Part shown: positions 56,711-64,000 of the stretch, piece by piece
Layout of the letters: each line of letters opens with the position of its first letter
Position numbering within the stretch: the first letter of the stretch is position 1
NCBI GenBank assembly: GCA_024180945.1
Contig: JAKSGN010000038.1
Span: 2,790,001-2,854,000 of the forward strand
Source: Macrophomina tecta
Lineage: Eukaryota; Ascomycota; Dothideomycetes; Botryosphaeriales; Botryosphaeriaceae
Reading direction: 5' to 3'
Length of the DNA stretch: 64,000 nt
The notes under the pieces: model-generated
Seen by the model: only the letters and a program-made list of their open reading frames with translations
What the model was told of the DNA's origin: nothing
Database searches by the model: none
Translations under genes and position numbers: made by a program

Positions 56711-57204
56711 CAGAAGAAAAAAGAGCGGAGGCTCGGACGGGGTTAGGTCCGGTCTCAGTCCACAGCAAGAAGGCACGTGCCTGATTACCAGATACGGCAA
56801 TACAATTTGCACATTCATCATCGCCATTTTCTTTATCAGCTGCCTTCCGTATACACAGACGGGCGGGCGAGTATGCAGGCAGACGGCTCAGTATGGGCTC
56901 CAACACGCCCAGTTCGAGAGGTCCTGAAAAGCATGGACCCTGTGTTCACGCTCTTCCAAAATGGGTTAAAAAAGAAAAAAAAAGAGGGTCGTACAATCAT
57001 TTCCACATTCTAACGATGTATCTGCATCTAGCTATACTGCACATGTTTGTGATCTCCGAATGATTAGTGAAAAGTTCATCGTGTCCGATTCCCCCGTCAC
57101 AGAACAAAAAGCCAGCCACATGCATCACAATCATTAACCGAGACGATTACCTGCATCAACAAAGCTGCAGATGGCCATCCCTCTCGTATCATCGCCAGAA
57201 TAAC

Positions 57205-59217
57205 CTATACCGTATACCTAAAGAACGACGCATTATCACCCTTCTCCCTCTCCGCTGTCCTCTCCTCTTCGGTGTACTCCTCGGGCTTCTTCTCATACTT
57301 CGCATCCCTCCGCGCATTCTCCCTGCGCAGATAAATCGTCATAAACGTGCTCAGGCACGCGCTCATCGAAATAAGCCCAATCAGGGTGCCGTGGCCCGAG
57401 TAGTAGCGGGGCCCATCGGCGGAGCGGTAGACGTACGACGACACGATACCGCCAAGGTTGCCGAAGCCGACGTGCATAGCAATGCCGATGCCGCGCTTGG
57501 TCGAGCCGCCAATGTTGTTGCCGTTCCAAGCCACGCCCTGCGGCACGTTGGGGTAGATGCCTGATGCCGCAAAGAAAACGCCGACGTACTTGACCGCGTT
57601 GTTGTCGCTGGCAATGAGCATGATGAAGCCGATGAGACTGCGGTGGTCTGTCAGCTCAGAGGGTTTTGGGAAGCATGGAAGGGGCCGAGCAGGGTAGGGC
57701 GACGAGCAAGGAGAGAGAGGGTGGAACCAGGATGTGGGTTGGTGTTACTTACGCCATGCCGCAGAAGAAGATCATGAACACGCCTCTGGTCTTCCACCGA
57801 TCGGCCAGGAAGCCGCCGCTGATACAGAAGATGCAGGCAACGACGTAAGGGGGAACCTTGGTTATTGTTAGCTGGGCTGATCCAATAAGACATCCGCAAT
57901 AGCGCCATCGACTAAAAAAAATGCCATTGCAATGGGTTGTGGTGACGTACCGTCATGAGTTGAGCAGAGTTATTAGTGTAACCCATTCCCCTAACAATGG
58001 TGGGCATGAACAGGGAAATGGAGTAGAGCGGGGTGTAGATTCCGATGGTAATGAACATGTGAACCCAAATCTTCCAGTCCTGAAGGGCATGCCAGAAAAA
58101 CTTCATGTCGAATTCGTCAGCGAGAGAGCTGCGGTCCAGCTTGAGACGCCTTGTGACTTCGCGCTTTTCGCCCTCATCCAGAAATTTGGCCGTCTCGGGG
58201 TAATCATGCATGATGAAGAAGGCCGCAACAGCTAAAGGGGTTGCAAGTCAGCATCGTAACACACCACGCCACATCAGATGGCCTTAGTTCGGAGACATAC
58301 CAACACCAAAGGTGAGAAGACCCTCCAGGATGAAGATCCATGCCCAGCCGTTCCTCCCACCCACTCCGTCCATCTCTGCAATACCACGAGCTAGAAGACC
58401 GCCGAAAGCACCGGCGGCAGTAGCAGCAGAGAAGAAGACGGCCATGCGCAGACCGCACTCATGTCTACGGTACCACATTGTGATGCTTGATTTTTTCCTT
58501 GTCAGACTGGTTGAGATAGACAGGGATGGGAGATGTCTTACTAAAATGTTACACCAGGGAAAAGGCCACCTTCAGCGAGACCAAGGGCAGCGCGAGCAGC
58601 CATCAACCCTGCATAGCTCTCGACAAGGCCCATAAGTGTAGTGCAGATACCCCAGGCGACCATGATAATTGGAATCCACAGTGCGGGACGAGTGCGCTTC
58701 ATCATCATGTTGGATGGAACCTCGGCAATGACATAGAAGGGGAAGAAGACGGCGAGCGCATTCTGCAGGTAGTGTTAGGATGGTTGGGTTTGCAAAAATT
58801 GGATGGATTTTTATTCGCACGTTGTAGTCGAGCCCACTCATCCCCAGATCAGCCTCGAGGCCCACCAAACGTGCGTTGCCGATATTCGTTCCTGTGAAGT
58901 CAAATGTTAGAGTTACCAGCTAATGACTCTCTGGTGCCGATCCACGTACGGTCCAGGAAACTCAGGCTGGTCACAAAGTTAGCGAAATGCGCGCGTTTGA
59001 AAAGCAGGTTAAAGCTCGGAACCTACAGGTAGAGCAGCGCCAGGAAGGGGATGAGGCGGACGTCCATCTTCCTCAAGAGGCGCTTCGTGGCCTTGAGGTC
59101 GTAGCCAACCTCGCGGCGGGAGTCCTCGACATTTTCGATCCTGTCCTCGGAGCCCTTCTCCTGGACGATGCTGTTACTCGAGACCGACTGGTCTGAGGTT
59201 ACCGGGTCTGTGGTCAT
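57205..59217 (-). CDS. MFS transporter, DAL5/TNA1-like anion:cation symporter
   Basis: Plasma-membrane permease of the ACS group; relatives carry allantoate, nicotinate, pantothenate or similar carboxylates, and the substrate here is unknown. Eight exons, 59217-59027, 58966-58950, 58891-58821, 58762-58542, 58485-58301, 58231-57951, 57856-57753 and 57637-57205, give 500 residues. The second exon is 17 nt and completes the family signature LLSFLDRTNIGNAR. Other hallmarks are VIAEVPSNMMMKRTRPALWI, AALGLAEGGLFPGVTFYITM and WYRRHECGLRMAVFFSAATA. The second half includes MGYTNNSAQLMTVPPYVVAC. Two acceptors are AAG rather than CAG or TAG. The hydrophilic N- and C-termini face the cytosol. Confidence 0.92.
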
Positions 59218-61917
59218 GCTGTGTGAAGAGTCGGGGTCACTGTAAGGAACAAGACAGTGTCTGGGCGGGAGGAAGCAGCGGCGGAGACCAAGGCTAATGC
59301 AAAGTGGGGTGCAGGCCGGCTTCTTTTATGTGTTGAAGGGCAGATAGCAATCTGGGGGAACGAGTCCGCCTATCGGCACTGTGCAACGGCCACTCGGGCT
59401 GTCCAACTTAGGCGAGCGAGTAAGGGGAGCACAGTCCGGATCAAAGGATTAGATCACTGGACGAGGGGCTGTTTCGTCACGGATAATTGCTTCTACGAAT
59501 GCTTATTAGATGCGGCGGCATCGGACGGGAATCTCCTGGGCTTGGTTTTGGGAGCACATGGCAACGGAGCAGTTCCTGCATCCCGGATTCAGGAAGTTAG
59601 TGCACTTGGCGATGGAGGGTACAACTGTTGCCGCGCCGCATCAGCGGAAGGCGTTTGGGGGGCACAGCATGAATGTGTTGGGGAACTTAGGGGCTTCCAC
59701 ACGAGCCGGCTGGCGCCCAGAGGCGTCGAGCATTGAAGGAATCGGGCATGGTGGAGAAACGGGGGCGGTGGACATTCGCCAACAATGCGGGGACCCCAGA
59801 GCGGAGAGGAATGGCGCCCGCCGTGTTTCTTGGGAGTCTGACTCTCGGGCAGTCTTGGCTCGTCTGCCAAGCACGTTAAGTGATGGGGGCGGAATGTTCC
59901 AGGCCCCGGCGGCTTGGAGGCGCGTGGCGGAGAGCGAAGAGGCCCAATGGGAGACGGCAGATATCGAGTGCACTCGGCATGTCTTCCAGACTTGTCTGCT
60001 TACCCGGCGTCCCGTATCGCAGTAGCCATGGTGGAAGAGGTGCAATGCAGGAGGCGACTCATCTTCCGCCTTGGCAGCCTCCACGCCAATCCTCGGATCT
60101 CAGCAGTCGCGTCCAGCGTGTCGGATTAGCCGGAGATTCAAGGCGCCGGGGTGAAACCGATAGATTGGTTGGCTGGCAGGAGTGGTTTTGGGACGGGCTG
60201 AATGCAGCTCTGCAATCCTTCTCCTGGGCCGGCTGGATTGGGAAGGAAGACATACAGCAGACAGCGCGGACGCATGCGGGCATCCAGGCCTCAGCTGCGG
60301 GCGGCAAGACGAGGCGGCGGCGAAAGGGAGGGGCGCAAGCGTGGCACTGGAGGGGCGTCGGCAGCGAGGTGCCTTGAGACTGGGCGCCTGGGCACGGCAC
60401 GGGGCGTTGGCCTATCTCGTGGCATTCGTAATAGCCTGGCGAGGATGTCGCAACCAAGTAGCAGCGAGCGCTGGCGGACGGGGGGGCCGGCGAGGACGGC
60501 GCCGGGTTGGGCTGGAGGACCAAGGATGTCGAGCAGAGGTTGGAGTTTGTTTGGTAGTCAAGCAAGCGAGCCAGGCAGGCACGCCAGATCCCGGCCGCGC
60601 GCGCCTTCCTCCGCCCTCAGCTCCAGTGCAGAGCCGTCCTGCCTCCGCCCTCTGCTCGTCGGTGCATCTCCAACTCCGCACTTGGCCATCGTCGTCTGCT
60701 CGCCCCCTCACTCCCTCCCTCGTGCACTGCGCCTCGTCCCCCGTCATCGATCTCCGTCTCCGCACTCGCGCCGGCAAGGTCCTCCCGGCACGTCGCGGCC
60801 TGCCATGCCTGCGAGCCACGAGATTGCTTGCAGCACCCGGCCTGCACCACCCACGTGACGCCTCTTCCCCAGAGCTTCCGCATGCGCCAAGCTCGCCCTC
60901 CAGTGAGCCTGTGTTTGTGCTGGGCTGGCTGTGCGAGTGATGTTGCGCGCCGGATGCCAGCATCGTGCCGCCCACGCCAGACCAGGTTGCCGGCCGCGCG
61001 ACACCTCCGCCGCTCCGAACGTGCCGCGTCTCCTTGGACCCGTGTTACTTTCGTTGCACACCGCCGTGGACGGGAGCCCGTCTCCCTTGCGTCCCCGCGC
61101 TCCCGCCTGCTGTCCCAACCCCCCCAACTCCTGCACGACACCATTAGCGGCAACGGCCTTTCTTCACCATCAAACTCTGTCCCGGGCATCAACCGCCGAC
61201 CATTTCCCCATTCCGACCTATTACGCCGCAATCCGCCCACCAAGATATCTGTCATTCTCCACGCCTTCCAAATCCACCTTCCCCCTACATCTAGCCATCC
61301 TGCTGACAGCCCCGTCGATGATGCCACCCCGCTATACCTGCCCTGACGAACTGACAGACGACCCTGGAACTGCTCTTTCCGTCGTGCGGCGCCCCCAACT
61401 CATTCCACAGTCCATTCGTAGCAAGAATCGTGAAAATCCTCAGGACGGGACTGAACGCTTTCGCGTTTCAGACTCAGCCGCCTGCATCATCCGCCCTTGT
61501 GCATAGGGCTCATTTTCGGTGCAACCGCAAGTCCCCATGTGGGCCCTACATCTGTGCAACTTATGCGAGCTCCTGCAGGCCTAAGCATACATGGGATGAG
61601 CTTGGTTTGAAGTCAATAAGCAAACGCGGCCGTGTGAAAAAAAAAAAAAACAAGTGGCAAACATGACATGGGTACCGCGTCTCGAGCTACACACGTTTGA
61701 CCGCGACCTCGCCAGCCTTCTCATATCGCTTTTGCTGTGGATGATGCTTACTTACTCCTCCAGTTTGCAACGTCTCTCTTGCTCCTCATCCTCTGCACGG
61801 CCTGAATTTGAGGGTAAGCTTTCCACTACAATATTAGCCAGCCTGTAGTAACGCTGCTAGATACTCGAGAGTCCCGAGACAACCAACACGAACGGGTGAC
61901 TGCCCAACTCGCTGCCG
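59218..61917. other. 2.7 kb spacer
   Basis: Promoter of the DAL5-like gene on the left. The rest is GC-rich with overlapping Arg/Ala/Pro-rich ORFs of up to 252 codons on both strands; none has a motif. A14 occurs near 61638. No supported gene. Confidence 0.4.
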
Positions 61918-63084
61918 ATGCCTTCAGCGCGCACAAAACGTTATCGGGCAAGAGTGGAGCGGAGATACGGCCAGAGAGCTTTGAATTCGAAGCAAGAGTC
62001 TGGCCAGGACGGTACCCCCAAGCCTGATCCTGATGGGGCTTTCTCGGACAATGCGCCCATCGATGACATTAGCTTCAATATGGAGGCCGAGGAATCCGTT
62101 GATAATGTCTCTCATGAAACGAGTACTTTTAGAGAGAGCTCGGCTTCCCCTTCTGAAAATACTGAATACAAGGGCAGAAAGCGTACTGTTGTAAGGATCA
62201 ATTTCAGTCAATGTTTGGAACTAAGAAGAAATGCCCACGAATTGCGTCGAAAAGGACGTACACTGACATTAATACCCTACAGCATCACCGGGCCCATCAC
62301 AGCCGGGCACAGACTAAACGACGCTGCGTCAAATACACGGAGAGGCAGCTAAATGTTCTCTGGCCGCCCAGCGAACGGGAACCCATCGAGACACTTTATC
62401 ATTGGAAAATCTTATGTTCGCCACAAGAACGCGCTGAAAGAGCACCTTATTGCTTCCGACCATCTGACGGACAGCCGCGGGCCTACTTTGAAAGGCTCTT
62501 CAAAGCTTTTGAAGCTCGCCGGCTGGCTGCCGCTCAGCAACAGAATAGCTCAAGCGGAACGCCCCCGTCTACTACTTCACACGAACATGCTCTCACACCT
62601 ACCTTTCCCCTGGTTCCGACAGCACGTTCTGAAGGTCTAGAAGGCAGTAGACCTCGGTATGCACTCTCCAACGTGTCGCATGCATCTCGTACTGATGCTA
62701 TCCCTCAGACTCTCTTCTCCCAACAACATACCTATTCAATTTCCCAGGTGGAAAGGGAAAGGTGCGCAACCGTCCGACAACTCTAGTCGTATCCGCGTGC
62801 TTGAAGACAGGTGCCAGTTCTTGGAAGTGGCTATGCAGCAATGCTTGAATGAGGTTGCGGAAAGGCAGGATTGCGCTGTGGACGCGCGTATTCAAAGAGC
62901 CATAGAGCCTTTGAGAGAGGAACAGGACCGGCTGAATCGTGTTGTGGCCCCGTTGGCCACACGCATGGACGATATCACGCAGACTTTGATGAGAGATTTG
63001 AGTGAGATCAAGGAAGCGCTCATGTTGAAGAATCCTCGACATAGGAGATTTTGTACACCGGATGGTTCACCAGGGCGTCCATGA
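61918..63084 (+). CDS. Unrecognised three-exon gene with C-terminal coiled coil
   Basis: Exons 61918-62190, 62283-62656 and 62748-63084 join with all frames open to 327 residues; each intron has GT and AG ends. The N-terminus is basic (KRYRARVERRYGQRALNSKQ), then acidic and Ser-rich. The middle is basic with a KYTERQLNVLWPPSEREPIE segment and a helix around PRAYFERLFKAFEARRLAAA. The C-terminal third (about 225-310) is a heptad-like helix, with RIRVLEDRCQFLEVAMQQCL and PLATRMDDITQTLMRDLSEI. I do not recognise the family; the ends of the protein would suit a DNA-associated coiled-coil factor, but that is a guess. The start codon is the first ATG in frame. Confidence 0.5.
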
Positions 63085-63586
63085 GTCGAGCTATGGGCGG
63101 AATCGCGAGGCTTGAACGTTCTCTTTAGGGGCGGGGACGGTGGAGTGGTATAGTGGTTGGAATGATCGGACCGCATTGAAAAGATCTTTAGTAGTGATGA
63201 GAATTATTTTGTACAGTCGCCAAGCATAATGCCTCCTGGGATGCGTCATTGCCCAAAACCTGGCGCACAGAGCTCAGGTCATCCACGTGACCCTACCAGG
63301 TGCTGGATACTAGGTAACATGTGCGCGTGTATTCTTCCCGAGCTACTCAGGTGCACAATCAGGCGTCATAGTTTTATGCAGCAAACAAGCCTGCCTCTCC
63401 ACAGAGTCTCGCCCCCAGTCACACTGATTATATTTTCATTTTGTTGCTCCTCTCTACCACTCTTTCTCTCATTCAATTTGGTAGTTTCCAGAAGCCTTCG
63501 GCCCATTGACTTTCAGTAGGGGTGTATTGATACTATCGAGCCTTTTTTTTTTTTCTTCTCGCAAAGACCCAGCGACAACAGCGACA
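63085..63586. other. Spacer before the right-edge gene
   Basis: About 0.5 kb with 3' sequence of the coiled-coil gene and the promoter of the right-edge gene, including T13 near 63542. No gene-like reading. Confidence 0.4.
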
Positions 63587-64000
63587 ATGCGGCGAGTGTA
63601 CACCGTATCGATGAATCGTAAGGCAGAGGGTGATGCATCGCGACGGGTGAGCGTAACGGCACAGATACCAAAACACCGGCTGAAACCACAGGAGAAGGCG
63701 CCATCACCCGACCCGGCCGGGAATGCTCCAACCTCATCTGCCAAAAAGCGCAGCAGTCCGAAAGACCTGGAGCGAAATTTCCCTCCCCACACGCGAGCCT
63801 CGACACCCACTCTCCTTAATGTCTGGGACAAGGTGCACGACGCTCGCCTCCCGCGCACCGTTCTCCAGGAGAAGTATGCATACGCCTTCACGTTGGCCGG
63901 CCAGCCTCGCGAGCCCTACAAGAAGAAGTTCCTCGACCTGAAGGCCAAGAAGATGGCGGCTGCCATGGCCAGGAAGCAGAAACAGGTGCAGAATCGCGGC
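63587..64000 (+). CDS. 5' part of a basic protein running off the right edge
   Basis: An open frame from the ATG at 63587 continues without a stop to the end of the window (138 codons). The first 70 residues are Ser/Pro/Lys-rich and disordered. Then a more conserved-looking block appears: STPTLLNVWDKVHDARLPRT and LQEKYAYAFTLAGQPREPYK, followed by a Lys/Ala-rich helix (KKFLDLKAKKMAAAMARKQK). I do not recognise the family and introns cannot be excluded. ATG codons farther in (for example 63611) are possible starts. Confidence 0.6.
   Translation, partial: MRRVYTVSMNRKAEGDASRRVSVTAQIPKHRLKPQEKAPSPDPAGNAPTSSAKKRSSPKDLERNFPPHTRASTPTLLNVWDKVHDARLPRTVLQEKYAYAFTLAGQPREPYKKKFLDLKAKKMAAAMARKQKQVQNRG

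Larger units (their letters stand above)
54514..57204. other. 2.7 kb spacer
   Basis: The left kilobase is very GC-rich and CpG-rich and includes the promoter of the C2-domain gene. Further right are A21 at 56570-56590 and a CCGT array at 56692-56710. ORFs of up to 240 codons in the GC-rich part are Arg/Ala/Pro-rich on both strands at once, which marks them as chance. Confidence 0.4.

Noticed and set aside
60182..61327. Several ORFs of 170-250 codons on both strands
   Set aside because: All are Arg/Ala/Pro-rich and occur at once on both strands, as expected in GC-rich non-coding DNA.
62191..62207. 17-nt GT-AG interval as an intron in the coiled-coil gene
   Set aside because: Far too short to splice; using the later AG at 62282 gives a 92-nt intron and keeps the frame.
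63141..63200. tRNA-like A-box (TGGTATAGTGG) suggesting a tRNA gene
   Set aside because: No matching B-box (GGTTCGANTCC) or T-arm follows, and the flanks do not pair into an acceptor stem.

Overview
The window looks like nuclear DNA of a filamentous ascomycete (Pezizomycotina), most likely a dothideomycete-type mould; the class is inference. Genes are split by short GT-AG introns, mostly 45-100 nt, often with a CTAAC-like branch site. Coding DNA is GC-rich, while spacers carry long A or T runs. The proteins are typical of filamentous ascomycetes: a Cut2-type securin, a 161-residue tropomyosin, a fungal F-box/Sec10 protein, DAL5-like and HOL1-like transporters, and a PREG/PHO80 cyclin. No rRNA, convincing tRNA, CRISPR array or intact transposon was seen. 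Exon boundaries were placed by hand so that every model keeps an open frame across its junctions.

1-28.4 kb is a housekeeping region. In order it holds a BEM46-like hydrolase (-), the proteasome beta1 subunit (+), a PHO80/PREG-like cyclin (+), the CAAX protease Ste24 (+), an unnamed Lys-rich protein (-), mitochondrial ribosomal protein bL34m (+), the recyclin F-box/Sec10 protein (+), a DEK_C-SWIB protein of the Uaf30/Tri1 type (+), securin (-), tropomyosin (+), the pre-rRNA processing factor Rrp17 (-), a possible decayed coding relic, a secreted M20 peptidase (-), the cargo receptor Svp26/TEX261 (-), the 18S rRNA methyltransferase Bud23 (+) and mitochondrial NAD-isocitrate dehydrogenase subunit 1 (-). 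Several neighbours are divergent pairs with 200-550 bp between start codons.

28.4-47 kb is gene-poor, with large spacers. It contains an MFS transporter (-) and then the most interesting block: an acyltransferase-3 membrane protein (-), a processive-type GT2 polysaccharide synthase (-), and, divergent from the GT2, a 1,031-residue protein that joins a secreted GH16-like domain to a second acyltransferase-3 domain (+). The GH16-like active-site motif has lost two of its three acidic residues. The two acyltransferase domains each lack a different half of the R-X10-H motif known from bacterial relatives. I infer a small locus for making and acylating a cell-surface glycan.

47-64 kb holds a long protein with a possible DUF7918 domain and an apparent frameshift near its C-terminus (-), the mRNA-export factor Mtr2 (-), a C2-domain protein (-), an eight-exon DAL5-family transporter with a 17-nt microexon (-), an unrecognised three-exon coiled-coil gene (+), and the start of a lysine-rich gene that runs off the right edge (+).
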